Shown: positions 26,681 through 36,402 of the stretch, piece by piece | Layout: every line of letters begins with the position of its first letter | How positions within the stretch are numbered: the first letter of the stretch is position 1 | NCBI RefSeq assembly: GCF_000399665.1 | Contig: NZ_KB976986.1 | Location: 1,492,773-1,556,772, forward strand | DNA: 64,000 nucleotides | Source of the DNA: Acinetobacter calcoaceticus ANC 3811 | GTDB taxonomy: Bacteria > Pseudomonadota > Gammaproteobacteria > Pseudomonadales > Moraxellaceae | Direction: 5' to 3' | Notes under the pieces: generated by a model | What the model was told of the DNA's origin: nothing | Seen by the model: only the letters and a program-made list of their open reading frames with translations | Database searches by the model: none | Made by a program: the position numbers and the translations under genes

Positions 26681-29600
26681 ATGAACATAGCTACAAAAGT
26701 CACTCCAAATATTATTGCAACAAAGGATGTGTCACTTGAAGATAAATATATAAGTGATAACGGTACAGCATATATGACTGGCATTCAGGCACTTGTTCGA
26801 TTGCCTCTTGCCCAAACTCGCCGTGACGCGATTAATGGTTATCATACTGCTGGTTTTATTTCTGGTTATCGCGGTTCTCCTGTTGGTAACTATGATAGTT
26901 TCCTTTGGCAAGTTCAAGGATTACTTAAATCCCATAATGTTGTATTTCAACCTGGTGTAAACGAAGACTTGGCTGCTACCGCAATTTGGGGTACCCAACA
27001 AGTTAATCTTTCCGGCCAAGGCAAATATGATGGAGTGTCTTCATGGTGGTATGGTAAAGGCCCGGGTGTTGACCGTTCAGGCGATGTACTCCGCCATGCT
27101 AACTTAGCTGGTACCTCTGAACGTGGTGGTGTCGTTGCTTTATTTGGTGATGACCACTCATGTAAATCTTCTACCATCCCGCATCAGTCTGAACATGTTA
27201 TGATTGGTTGCGGTATTCCTATTTTCTACCCAACATCCGTTCAACAAATTTTAGACTTTGGTGTTCACGCCATTGCTGTTTCACGTTTTTCTGGCCTTTG
27301 GTCTTCAATGAAGCTCGTCAGTGAAATTGTTGAAACTTCTGCTTCTGTTCATGTCGACCTAGACCGTGTTACTCCGGTTATACCAGAAGATGTCAATTTC
27401 CCAGCCGACGGCGTTAATATTCGTTGGCCAGATCATGGTATTCAGCAAGAAGAACGTCTTTATAAATACCGTTTACCTGCTGTTTTGGCCTATGCCCGCG
27501 CGAATAAAATCAACACTGTTACATGGCCTTGTGAAAATGCCCGTATTGGTATTGCCGCAAGTGGTAAAGGTTATTTAGATACGATTGAAGCCTTACGCAT
27601 TTTAGGTATTGAAGATGAAACTGCCCAACAGCTTGGGCTACGTGTTTATCAGGTTGGACTGATTTGGCCTTTAGAACCACAAGGCGTTCGTGAATTTGCC
27701 GAAGGTTTACAAGAACTGATCGTTATTGAAGAAAAACGTCCAATTATTGAAACACAAATTAAAGATGAGCTGTACTCACTGCCTGATGGCAAACGCCCAC
27801 ATGTGATTGGTAAAGCAACTGATGGTAAAGGTGAATGGAGTACTTCTATTGAAGAAGCACCGCTCATTGGTCACTATGAGTACCAGCCTGAACCTATTGC
27901 AAAAATGCTGGCTGCTCGCTTCTTAAAACTCGATATTCCAGAAAGCTTAAAAACACAAATCCAAAGCAGAATCGACTTACTGCTAAAAGCAGAGCAAGAA
28001 TCAAAACGTGTTATTGATCTTGCTGAACGTAAACCGTATTTCTGTAGTGGTTGCCCACATAACTCTTCAACAGTCGTTCCTGAAGGTAGCCGTGCATTAG
28101 GCGGTATCGGTTGTCACTATATTGCCGTTTCACTTGACCGTGGTACCGAAACATTCTCGCAAATGGGCGGTGAAGGTGTAAGTTGGGTGGGTGCATCACC
28201 ATTTACCAATGAAAAACATATTTTTGCTAACCTTGGTGACGGAACTTACTTCCACTCAGGTTACTTAGCAATTCGTCAGTCTATCGCTGCAAAAACTAAT
28301 ATTACCTACAAAATTCTCTATAACGATGCGGTCGCTATGACAGGTGGTCAGCATGTAGATGGTCATTTGAGCGTTGCACAGTTAACCCGTCAGCTTGCTG
28401 CTGAAGGTATTAAAAAACAAGTCATCGTGACTGATGAAGTTAAACTATTAAATGAAGAAGACGGCATTGCACCAGGTGTAGAGATTCGCCACCGTAATGA
28501 ACTCGATACGGTTCAACGCGAGCTTCGTGAAGTTTCAGGTGTAACCGCTTTAATTTATGTACAAACCTGCGCCAGTGAAAAACGCCGTCGTCGTAAACGT
28601 GATGCCTACCCTGATCCGGCTGAGCGTTTATATATTAATAGTGATATTTGCGAAGGCTGTGGCGACTGCTCGAAAAAATCAAACTGTTTATCTATTGAAC
28701 CTGTAGAAACAGCTTTAGGGACTAAACGTCAAATTAACCAAAGTAGCTGTAATAAAGACTTCACTTGTGCTGAAGGGTTCTGCCCTAGTTTTGTGACTGT
28801 TCATACACGTGATATGAAACGTCCAGCTAAATTTGAAGGTATTGGTGCAGGCTGGCCGACATCACCAGTCATTCCTCAGTTATACGATGTTCCAAGTCGT
28901 ATTATGGTCGGTGGTATTGGCGGTACAGGTGTTGTGACTATTGGTGCACTTCTTGGTATGGCGGCTCACCTCGAAGGTAAAGCAACCCGTGTGATGGACA
29001 TGGCAGGTCTTGCTCAAAAAGGTGGTACGGTTTATTCATACGTACAACTTGCAGCAACTGATGAGCAAATTTCTTCTACCAAAATTCCGGCAGGACAATG
29101 TGAATTACTGATTGGTGCAGATGCCGTAGTCGCTGGTGGTAGCGCTGCTCTATCGCGCTTAAAAGATGATGCTTTGGTTATTGTGAATGAAGACAGTACC
29201 CCTACTTCTGACTTTATTAAATCTCGTGACTGGTATGCGCCTATTAGTGATTTAATTGATCGTCTTCGTGGTCGTGTTCGTCAAGGTCAACTTGTTTCTC
29301 TACCAGCAGCTCGCATTGCAACACAACTAATGGGCGATGCAATCTATACAAATCAGTTGTTACTCGGTATGGCTTGGCAATCTGGTCGTATTCCGCTGTT
29401 ACGTGAAAGCATTGAAAAAGCTATTCGCTTAAATGGTACAGCCGTTGACAAGAACATTGAAGCTTTCCGTGTCGGTTGTCACCTTGCAAGTGACCCAACT
29501 TTAGCTGCACGTTTAGTTGCTGCAATGCCAAAAACTAAAACTCCGCAAACTTTAGCTGAACTTGTTGAAGACCGTTCTGCTCGTCTAACAGACTATTGGA

Positions 29601-30163
29601 ATGAAGCTTACGCAGCTAAATATCGTACCCTTGTTGAACTGGCAGCTAAAAAACTACCAGAAGAATTAACAGGTACGATTGCAACTCAGCTTTATAGAGT
29701 CATGGCATATAAAGATGAATATGAAGTTGCACGTTTGTTAACAGGTAAAAGCTTCAAAGAGTCAATTGAAACCCAGTTCGGTAAAGGCTTACGTTTAACG
29801 TATCACCTTGCTCCGCCAGCGTTACTCGGTGGCCTGAAAAATGTTCGTAAACGTGCGTTTGGTTACTGGATGCGCTTCCCAATGATGATGCTTGCGCGCT
29901 TACAATGGCTTCGTGAAACTTTCCTTGACCCATTTGCACGTCAAGAAGAACGTCAACACGAACAAGCATGGCGTGACCGTTACATCTCATTTGTTGAATC
30001 ACTTGTTGAAGCACCAGACAATCATAACTTAGCAGTTGCTGAACAAATTGCAAAATTACCAGCAGAAGTTCGTGGTTATGGTCATATCAAAATGAAAGCA
30101 ATGGACGCAGCAAAACAACGTTGGGATGAACTTACACCAACACTCATTAAAGTTCGTAGCTAA
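26681..30163 (+). CDS. Indolepyruvate:ferredoxin oxidoreductase, fused alpha-beta type
   Basis: Oxidatively decarboxylates 2-oxo acids (arylpyruvates or branched-chain) to acyl-CoA, with a ferredoxin-type acceptor. The 1160-residue single chain combines an N-terminal pyruvate-ferredoxin-type domain, a TPP domain (GDGTYFHSGYLAIRQ), and iron-sulfur Cys motifs: CSGCPHN near residue 450 and CEGCGDCSKKSNC near 655. These are followed by a gamma-like domain (GGIGGTGVVTIGALLG) and a C-terminal region of unknown function. Such fused forms occur in aerobic proteobacteria. AAGGAGAT lies before the ATG. The flanking genes (LysR, thioesterase, acyl-CoA dehydrogenase) suggest a role in amino- or aromatic-acid breakdown. 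The natural substrate is not settled. Confidence 0.92.
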   Translation: MNIATKVTPNIIATKDVSLEDKYISDNGTAYMTGIQALVRLPLAQTRRDAINGYHTAGFISGYRGSPVGNYDSFLWQVQGLLKSHNVVFQPGVNEDLAATAIWGTQQVNLSGQGKYDGVSSWWYGKGPGVDRSGDVLRHANLAGTSERGGVVALFGDDHSCKSSTIPHQSEHVMIGCGIPIFYPTSVQQILDFGVHAIAVSRFSGLWSSMKLVSEIVETSASVHVDLDRVTPVIPEDVNFPADGVNIRWPDHGIQQEERLYKYRLPAVLAYARANKINTVTWPCENARIGIAASGKGYLDTIEALRILGIEDETAQQLGLRVYQVGLIWPLEPQGVREFAEGLQELIVIEEKRPIIETQIKDELYSLPDGKRPHVIGKATDGKGEWSTSIEEAPLIGHYEYQPEPIAKMLAARFLKLDIPESLKTQIQSRIDLLLKAEQESKRVIDLAERKPYFCSGCPHNSSTVVPEGSRALGGIGCHYIAVSLDRGTETFSQMGGEGVSWVGASPFTNEKHIFANLGDGTYFHSGYLAIRQSIAAKTNITYKILYNDAVAMTGGQHVDGHLSVAQLTRQLAAEGIKKQVIVTDEVKLLNEEDGIAPGVEIRHRNELDTVQRELREVSGVTALIYVQTCASEKRRRRKRDAYPDPAERLYINSDICEGCGDCSKKSNCLSIEPVETALGTKRQINQSSCNKDFTCAEGFCPSFVTVHTRDMKRPAKFEGIGAGWPTSPVIPQLYDVPSRIMVGGIGGTGVVTIGALLGMAAHLEGKATRVMDMAGLAQKGGTVYSYVQLAATDEQISSTKIPAGQCELLIGADAVVAGGSAALSRLKDDALVIVNEDSTPTSDFIKSRDWYAPISDLIDRLRGRVRQGQLVSLPAARIATQLMGDAIYTNQLLLGMAWQSGRIPLLRESIEKAIRLNGTAVDKNIEAFRVGCHLASDPTLAARLVAAMPKTKTPQTLAELVEDRSARLTDYWNEAYAAKYRTLVELAAKKLPEELTGTIATQLYRVMAYKDEYEVARLLTGKSFKESIETQFGKGLRLTYHLAPPALLGGLKNVRKRAFGYWMRFPMMMLARLQWLRETFLDPFARQEERQHEQAWRDRYISFVESLVEAPDNHNLAVAEQIAKLPAEVRGYGHIKMKAMDAAKQRWDELTPTLIKVRS

Positions 30164-30192
30164 GAAGTTGCTTGTAATCTAAATCTGAAAAT

Positions 30193-30222
30193 AAAAAAGT
30201 CATCCCTAAGGATGACTTTTTT
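30193..30222. terminator. Bidirectional terminator
   Basis: The stem AAAAAAGTCATCC pairs with GGATGACTTTTTT around loop CTAA. It serves the oxidoreductase gene and the convergent thioesterase gene. Confidence 0.9.
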
Positions 30223-30236
30223 ATTGACTTAAATAT

Positions 30237-31040
30237 TTATTTAGTCATTTTACGTAACGTCAAAATCTGTTCGCTTCGACCAAATGGACCATACACATCA
30301 TGTAAAACTGCACTGGTTAAACCAATACCATCCGAACCATATTGCTGAACAGTTTCCAGACCTAACCATTTACCTTGCGGATAACGGTGCATGTGAACTT
30401 GCAAATCAAGATTTGGGAAGCCCCACGTAAATTCGCCTTCTTGTCTAGGCACAATTCCGTTTGCTGTATCTATCATGCCAATCAAATGTGCAAAATCTGT
30501 CGTCGGCTGCCCTTCAACCATTTCTTTATCATTATTGAGCCAAACAATGCCTTTACCTGCGCGATGCTGATCATCAGTTTTAGTGACGAGTGTCTGGATA
30601 AAACCACCCGGCCATCTTTTCATACCTGTCCATTCTGTAAAGGTATCTGGATGATGAACTGGCTGATCTTCAAGCCCAGCAATATCGGAACTATCTTGAG
30701 TACACATGCGCCATGCTCTAGCCACAATACAGGTTTTACCTTGTGCTTGCATTTCGGCTTCAATCAATTCAATGGTTTTACCGGCACGAATCACATGTGT
30801 CTTAATCGTAAATTCACCAAATGCAATCAATCCAAAAATATCAAAACTAATTCGACCAATTCGCATATCTTGTCGTGGTGAAAATTGCTCTAACTCAGCT
30901 GCGATTACGCCACTTGCAGGGGCCATGTGCTGTTCATGAGGGTTCCAAGCCCCTTGTGCATGAACAGTTGAGCAATAATGAGCAATAACTTCGCCTTGAG
31001 GACCAATTGTTCTATTCAGTAATTGATAATAAGCATTCAT
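30237..31040 (-). CDS. TesB-like acyl-CoA thioesterase (double hot-dog)
   Basis: From the ATG at 31040, preceded by GGAAAG, the product is 267 residues; an upstream ATG at 31091 has no ribosome site. The sequence has two hot-dog halves typical of TesB/thioesterase superfamily members. The first half has SGVIAAELEQF and RISFDIFGLIAFGEF, the second FPNLDLQVHMHRYPQGKWLGLETV with the catalytic-type Asp. It probably hydrolyses an acyl-CoA to recycle CoA. It converges on the 2-oxo acid oxidoreductase gene and lies about 200 bases before the acyl-CoA dehydrogenase gene on the same strand. Confidence 0.85.
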   Translation of the reverse strand: MNAYYQLLNRTIGPQGEVIAHYCSTVHAQGAWNPHEQHMAPASGVIAAELEQFSPRQDMRIGRISFDIFGLIAFGEFTIKTHVIRAGKTIELIEAEMQAQGKTCIVARAWRMCTQDSSDIAGLEDQPVHHPDTFTEWTGMKRWPGGFIQTLVTKTDDQHRAGKGIVWLNNDKEMVEGQPTTDFAHLIGMIDTANGIVPRQEGEFTWGFPNLDLQVHMHRYPQGKWLGLETVQQYGSDGIGLTSAVLHDVYGPFGRSEQILTLRKMTK

Positions 31041-31236
31041 GATTTTCTTTCCGTAGTCCTTATCCAACATCAATATTTGATGAAAATTCACGTTTTAATG
31101 CTTATGTTAACCCTCTATTTGTTTGGCTCAAGTGGTTTTTCCTACCAAAAACTGATGAGTCTAAAGTTACAAATTTAATCAATGGGTAAAATTTCGCATG
31201 TCAATTTCACCCAGTGATTCTAGATATTACGATTCA

Positions 31237-33039
31237 TTAAAATGCAAAAGCATCTTGATCAAGTTCCATGATCGATTCAGCGCCAGACTCAATAGAAGCA
31301 GCATGGCTCTGTGTACGATGTAAAAGTTTTTGATAGAAAAACTTAGCTGTCGTTAACTTTGCTTTATAAAAAGCTTGCTCTTGTGTACCCAATTCTAATT
31401 TTTCATAGGCAACTTGTGCCATTCGAGCCCACAAATAAGCGAACACGACGTAACTGGAAAAATAAAGATAATCTACTGAAGCGGCCCCTATTTCTTCTGG
31501 GTTGTGTTTGGCTTTCTCTGCAATCGTTTTGGTCAGTGACAACCATTGTTGCTTAAGCTCAGCTAATTTTTCCAAATAAGATTTTAGCAATTCATTTGAT
31601 TGCTGTTGATTAATAAATTGATCAATTAAGTCCGTCATATTTTTTAGAAGTTTGCCTTCCGACTTGAGGACTTTACGCGCCAGTAGATCTAAAGACTGGA
31701 TTTCGGTGGTTCCTTCATACAATGTTGAGATACGCGCATCACGTACAATTTGCTCCATACCATGCTCAACAATAAAGCCATGGCCGCCAAACACCTGAAC
31801 CCCATGTTTGGCAGATTCATTGCCTGATTCTGTTAAAAAAGCTTTAGCAATTGGCGTTAAAAAAGCCAGTAATTCATCGGAGTGTTTTTGCTGTTCTTGA
31901 TCGTTTGAACTTTCAACAATATCGACATGCTGAGCTAAAAAGTAAGCCAGTGCACGACCACCTTCAGAAAAAGCTTTTTGTGTCATTAACATCGAACGCA
32001 CAGCGGGATGCACAATAATTGGATCAGCATTCTTCTCAGGATATTGAGGACCTGATAATGATCGCATAGCGAGGCGCTCTTTGGCATAACTTAATGCGCC
32101 TTGAAATGAAATTTCAGAAGCAGCAAGTCCTTGTATTGCCGTTCCAATACGTGCGGTATTCATAAAGGTAAACATACAATTAAGCCCGCGATTTTCAGGA
32201 CCAATTAGATAACCTTTCGCACCATCAAAATTCAATACACAGGTGGCATTACCATGAATCCCCATTTTATGTTCAATCGCACTACAGATGACTTCATTAC
32301 GGTTTTCTAAATTACCCTCATCATCTACATTAAATTTAGGCACAATAAATAAAGAAATACCTTTAGTCCCTGCGGGTGCCTGAGGCAAACGGGCTAAAAC
32401 AATATGAATAATATTTTCAGAAAGATCGTGTTCACCTGCCGAGATAAAAATCTTTTCACCCGTAATTGAGTAACTACCATCCGAATTTGGCTCTGCTTTT
32501 GTTCTAATTAACCCAAGGTCCGAGCCCGCATGCGATTCGGTTAAACACATGGTTCCAGTCCAGACACCGCTAATGAGTTTAGTCAAAAACTTCTGTTTTT
32601 GTTGTTCAGTGCCATGATGCTCAATTGTTCTCATTGCCCCATGAGACAAGCCCGGATACATCGCCCAAGCCCAATTAGAACCACATAACATTTCAGAAAT
32701 GGCAATCCGCAATAAGGTCGGTAAGCCTTGTCCACCATATTCTGGGTCGGCAGTTAAAGAGGTAAATCCAAGCTCAGCATATTTTTGGTAGGCTTCTTTA
32801 AAACCTTTCGGCGTTGTGACTACGCCTTGATTTAAATGGCACCCTTCCTGATCACCATTTTGGTTAATCGGTGCCAACTCATTTTCACAAAAATCTGCTG
32901 CTGCCTCTAAGTATTGATCAATTAATTCTCGATTTACGCTTTCCTGATATTTGCTTAAACCTTGATAGTTCTGTTCTGTTTGAAGCATTTCATGCAGCAC
33001 AAATTGCATATCGCGTAATGGAGCTTTGTATAAAGGCAT
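31237..33039 (-). CDS. Long acyl-CoA dehydrogenase (DmdC-like, 600 residues)
   Basis: This is an FAD-dependent acyl-CoA dehydrogenase with an added C-terminal alpha-helical domain, as in DmdC-type and FadE-like enzymes. The motifs TESHAGSDLGLIRTKAE, IFISAGEHD and the flavin/active-site segment (YEGTTEIQSLDLLARKV) are seen. The length (600) fits this subgroup. The start at 33039 is preceded by AAGGAAA. The substrate may be a medium- or long-chain acyl-CoA; nothing in the sequence narrows it. It is divergent from a PaaI-type thioesterase gene, with an operator-like palindrome in the shared promoter region. Confidence 0.9.
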   Translation of the reverse strand: MPLYKAPLRDMQFVLHEMLQTEQNYQGLSKYQESVNRELIDQYLEAAADFCENELAPINQNGDQEGCHLNQGVVTTPKGFKEAYQKYAELGFTSLTADPEYGGQGLPTLLRIAISEMLCGSNWAWAMYPGLSHGAMRTIEHHGTEQQKQKFLTKLISGVWTGTMCLTESHAGSDLGLIRTKAEPNSDGSYSITGEKIFISAGEHDLSENIIHIVLARLPQAPAGTKGISLFIVPKFNVDDEGNLENRNEVICSAIEHKMGIHGNATCVLNFDGAKGYLIGPENRGLNCMFTFMNTARIGTAIQGLAASEISFQGALSYAKERLAMRSLSGPQYPEKNADPIIVHPAVRSMLMTQKAFSEGGRALAYFLAQHVDIVESSNDQEQQKHSDELLAFLTPIAKAFLTESGNESAKHGVQVFGGHGFIVEHGMEQIVRDARISTLYEGTTEIQSLDLLARKVLKSEGKLLKNMTDLIDQFINQQQSNELLKSYLEKLAELKQQWLSLTKTIAEKAKHNPEEIGAASVDYLYFSSYVVFAYLWARMAQVAYEKLELGTQEQAFYKAKLTTAKFFYQKLLHRTQSHAASIESGAESIMELDQDAFAF

Positions 33040-33277
33040 CGTTTTTTCCTTTCACTTCTCTGCCTGTTTCATGGGCAGATATTGTTTTTCCTTAAAATGG
33101 ACTTTTATTGTTTCAATCTCACCAAAATATCAAAAAATTTCTTATAGCAAAATATATTCTCACTAATTTAATAAAATTATCGTAACTCATAAATGGAGAT
33201 AAAACATAAACACATGTTTTAAAATACAAATATAGAATGAAAAGTAATTAGCATTGCTTAATCAGAATAAATTTTAA

Positions 33278-33294
33278 TTTTGTATTGCAAAATT
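33278..33294. promoter_or_regulatory. Palindromic operator copy 1 (dca-type regulon)
   Basis: ATTTTGT-ATT-GCAAAAT is a 17-bp imperfect palindrome lying 65 bases before the PaaI-type thioesterase gene and 239 bases before the divergent acyl-CoA dehydrogenase gene. It matches the ATTTYGY-N3-RCRAAAT pattern found six more times downstream. The remainder of this 319-base gap (33040-33358) is AT-rich and holds no ORF. Confidence 0.55.
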
Positions 33295-33358
33295 TTATTC
33301 CGTAAAAATTCAATTTATAGTATCGTAATTAGATTGCTTAATTATCCAAGGACGATTC

Positions 33359-33793
33359 ATGGAAAGCCCGAAATACACAGGTCTTGAGTTTTTAACCGCT
33401 TTAAAAAATGGTGAAATTTCTCCATCACCTATGGCTCATACCATACCGATGGAACTCGTTGAAGTTTCCGAAGGTAAAGCAACTTATAAAGTTACCCCTC
33501 GCAAAGAACATAGAAATATTCAAGGCGGTGTACACGGCGGCTTTTGCGCCACAGCTTTAGATACAGCAACAGGCAGTGCAGCTCATACATTACTTGAACA
33601 TGGCGTTGGCTATGGAACCATTGATTTAAATGTAAAAATGATCCGCCCTATGCAGGTTGATACATCTTACTATGCGACAGCCGAGTTGATTAATGCGGGC
33701 CGTAATATTATTAGTACCGAAGGAAAAATCGTAGATGAGAACGGCAAAATATATGCCTTTGCTTCGGCAACCTTAATGATTATTCGCAAATAA
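33359..33793 (+). CDS. PaaI-family thioesterase
   Basis: This is a 144-residue single hot-dog protein with the motif NIQGGVHGGFCATALDTATGSAAHT, including the HGG active-site segment and the nearby Asp. PaaI-type enzymes remove stalled acyl-CoA intermediates of phenylacetate- or beta-oxidation-type pathways. Its promoter carries a copy of the operator found at the dca-like genes, so it is probably co-regulated as a rescue thioesterase for dicarboxylyl-CoA or aromatic acyl-CoA. AAGGACG lies before the ATG. The gene stands alone and is followed by a terminator. Confidence 0.88.
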   Translation: MESPKYTGLEFLTALKNGEISPSPMAHTIPMELVEVSEGKATYKVTPRKEHRNIQGGVHGGFCATALDTATGSAAHTLLEHGVGYGTIDLNVKMIRPMQVDTSYYATAELINAGRNIISTEGKIVDENGKIYAFASATLMIIRK

Positions 33794-33803
33794 TAAAATA
33801 TTG

Positions 33804-33828
33804 AAGCTCCTGTTTATGGAGCTTTTTC
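33804..33828. terminator. Terminator after thioesterase gene, overlapping the MFS stop
   Basis: The stem AAGCTCC/GGAGCTT with a 7-base loop is followed by TTTC. The stop codon of the convergent MFS gene lies inside the loop. Confidence 0.75.
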
Positions 33829-35031
33829 TTGCTTTGTGATCTTACCCATTTCATAAAAATCTAAGCGATCAATCATAAAACTTAATATTGCCATCGCTAA
33901 ACCCAAAGCGGCACACGCTTCCCATCCCCAGTGTTTCCACGCATACACCGCAATAAAAGAACCTAAGGCGGCTCCACCAAAATATAAAGTCATATAAATT
34001 GAATTAATACGGGAACGCGCCTCGGCCGAAATTCGGTAGACCAGATTTTGGTTAAGTACATGAAATGCCGACAAACCGAAATAAGCCATAACAACCCCAA
34101 CAGCATAGGCAACCAGAAACTGCTGTGCAAAAAATAGCGGTATCCATGCACTTATTAATAGGCCCATGCAAATCACTGCAATTTTATTCTCAAGCCCTGC
34201 CGCAATTTTCTTACCTGCCCAAGGGGTCGCAAATACACCTGCCAATCCAACAATCCCAAATAAACCAATCTGGAAATCGTTAAAGTAATAAGGCTCATTC
34301 GCCAAAATAAAAGTCATGGTGGTAAAAATCAGAGCCAAAATACCAAAGCCAATTCCTCCTGCCAAACCACGGCGCAGTAAATGAGGCTGATGAGCTGCCA
34401 ATGAAAATAGTGAACCATAAATCTGTAGAATATTGAGTTGATGAGACTTACGCGCAATTGGTAACTTCACCCACATCACCCAAGCGAACACTAAAATGAC
34501 AATTCCGCTAATTAAATAAACCGCATGCCAAGACCAAACTGTGGAAAGCAAGCCTGCAATAGAACGCGCCAATAATATTCCCAAGAACAAACCACTCATG
34601 AGAGTACCTACAACTTGAGGACTTTTTTTGGGGCTAGCTAAACCTGCGGCGAAAGGAACTAAAACTTGAGTCGCAATTGAAAAGAATGTCGCTAAAAAGG
34701 TGAAGCCATATAAAGTTGGCAAGGTTTGACTTAAGGATAGCCCTATTTGGGCAAGACCCGTACAACACATGAGCAAGCAAATATAACTTCGCTTTTCAAA
34801 AAAATCGCCTAAGGGAACCAATATAAAAAGACCAACTGCATATGACAGTTGGCTAATGACAATGGTTAAAGCAACTTGATCAGCACTAACTTTTAATGCT
34901 TCAGCAATCGAATAGATTAAGGGCTGGTTATAATAGTTTGAACCCGCACAAATTCCACATGTCATTGCCATGATAAAAATAAAGCTTTTTGACAGTATAT
35001 TTTCTGCATTGGGCTTAACTATTTTTTCCAT
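33814..35031 (-). CDS. MFS transporter, drug:H+ antiporter-like
   Basis: The 405-residue protein has twelve predicted membrane segments and the opening motif GICAGSNYYNQPLIYSIAEAL, with the MFS loop PLGDFFEKRSY. It resembles YnfM/AraJ-like exporters rather than aromatic-acid importers. It is a paralogue of the transporter at 45970-47154 (same GNYY/GNYF-QPLI motif), and the pair brackets the dca-like cluster. The start is 18 bases from the end of the porin gene, on the same strand, so it likely belongs to the same transcript. An efflux role for dicarboxylates or for overflow metabolites is a guess. Confidence 0.88.
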   Translation of the reverse strand: MEKIVKPNAENILSKSFIFIMAMTCGICAGSNYYNQPLIYSIAEALKVSADQVALTIVISQLSYAVGLFILVPLGDFFEKRSYICLLMCCTGLAQIGLSLSQTLPTLYGFTFLATFFSIATQVLVPFAAGLASPKKSPQVVGTLMSGLFLGILLARSIAGLLSTVWSWHAVYLISGIVILVFAWVMWVKLPIARKSHQLNILQIYGSLFSLAAHQPHLLRRGLAGGIGFGILALIFTTMTFILANEPYYFNDFQIGLFGIVGLAGVFATPWAGKKIAAGLENKIAVICMGLLISAWIPLFFAQQFLVAYAVGVVMAYFGLSAFHVLNQNLVYRISAEARSRINSIYMTLYFGGAALGSFIAVYAWKHWGWEACAALGLAMAILSFMIDRLDFYEMGKITKQEKAP

Positions 35032-35049
35032 TTTTAACTACGCCCTATT

Positions 35050-36366
35050 TTAAAATTTATACATCGATACAAAGTTTACGCGTGATACATCAGCGGTTCT
35101 GCCATCAAATACTTCTCGTTTGCCTTGATGATATTCCATACCAATATCCATTTGCTCAATCGGTGAATAAAAGACGTTAGCTGCGTAATCCGTTAGACGT
35201 TTGTTAGCATCTGGGTTGAGTTTGGCATAAGCTGTGTCATCATCATAATCAAACATCGAAGCCGATAAGTTTGCACGCCATTGCTCATTAAATTTATATG
35301 AATAACCAATATTGATGCTATTCAACTTATTCATAACCAAATCTGTTTTGTCTTCATTTAAAGAAAAATCACCCGCGGCATTTAAATTTGTTGAATTTGC
35401 CAAACCACTTTGGGTGGTGTACGGCATAAATTTTTGATCACCAACAATATATTGATAATTTGCTTGTACCGACTGCTGAGGTGTTAATTGATATTTTAAG
35501 CCGCCTCCAGCACCCCAGCTTACTTTCTTAACCGTGGTAGTTGCGACATCTGTGGATTTTTCATTAATAAAGCCTTGAGCAAGTGCCGTTAAAGGCCCTT
35601 GTTTAAAGCTATAGCGACCCGTTAAAGTTGGAAATGCCGAGACTCTCGAACCTGTATATTCCAAGGCTACTTTTAAATCATTATTGGCATCAATTTTCCA
35701 GTCATAGCGAATTTGAGGAGTACGTGTATAAGAAGTGCCCACAAATTGCGTGTAATCGACAGCTTCGGTACGGGTTTCCATGTTAGACATGAGTGACCAT
35801 GTTTGACCAAAGGTCCAGTCTTTATAGGTGAAAAAAGCATGACGGATACGGAATTTACCATCCCCTGTTCCCATGTTAGAGCTATCAAAGAAATCGGCTT
35901 CAATATTCCCTGTAACCGCTTTATTTGGGCTATTAAAATAAACACCTAATCGGCTTGCATTAATCATGGCATCAGAGCGTGCATGATTTGAACGTTTTTC
36001 ACTTTCAAAAGGTGTTCGGTACAAACTGCTGGTCGTTCTACCACCCGAATCAGGCGATGATTTAAAATCAACCGCCGCATCAATACGGGCAATACCGTAA
36101 ACCTTCACGTTATCCGTCCAAGTGACCCACGAAGGAGCAACTGGTTTCTCTGTTACAGTCGCTTTAGTTTTTTCTATGTTCTCTTCAATCTTTACCTGTT
36201 TGACCTGTAAATTATTTTGAGTTTGTTTCTGAGCAGCAAGTTCTGCTTTTAATTTTTGCAGCTCGGTTTCTAGCAAATTAATTCTTTGTTCTGTGGTATC
36301 TGAAGAATTTGCAAAAATAGTCCCTGAAGCCGCAGCGCAAGCTGCAGCTAAAATTAATTTTTTCAT
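35050..36366 (-). CDS. dcaP: DcaP-like outer-membrane porin
   Basis: The 438-residue outer-membrane protein has a signal peptide ending near residue 19 (GTIFA). A coiled-coil stretch follows at residues 25-65 (INLLETELQKLKAELAAQK), then the barrel from about residue 85 (KVYGIARIDAAVDF), ending in the Phe of VNFVSMYKF. DcaP of A. baylyi belongs to the dicarboxylic-acid gene set, and this family forms trimeric channels selective for anions. It stands at the downstream end of the minus-strand operon with CoA-transferase, transporter and dehydrogenase genes, which fits uptake of the substrate acid. The symbol rests on family and neighbours. Confidence 0.88.
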   Translation of the reverse strand: MKKLILAAACAAASGTIFANSSDTTEQRINLLETELQKLKAELAAQKQTQNNLQVKQVKIEENIEKTKATVTEKPVAPSWVTWTDNVKVYGIARIDAAVDFKSSPDSGGRTTSSLYRTPFESEKRSNHARSDAMINASRLGVYFNSPNKAVTGNIEADFFDSSNMGTGDGKFRIRHAFFTYKDWTFGQTWSLMSNMETRTEAVDYTQFVGTSYTRTPQIRYDWKIDANNDLKVALEYTGSRVSAFPTLTGRYSFKQGPLTALAQGFINEKSTDVATTTVKKVSWGAGGGLKYQLTPQQSVQANYQYIVGDQKFMPYTTQSGLANSTNLNAAGDFSLNEDKTDLVMNKLNSINIGYSYKFNEQWRANLSASMFDYDDDTAYAKLNPDANKRLTDYAANVFYSPIEQMDIGMEYHQGKREVFDGRTADVSRVNFVSMYKF

Positions 36367-36402
36367 CTTTTAATCCTTAAAGAAGCGTTTTTCCGTGTGT
36401 AT

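Noticed and set aside
31181-31200. ATTTCGC half-site before the TesB-like gene
   Set aside because: The second half (TCAATTT) does not pair with it, so it is not a regulon operator copy.
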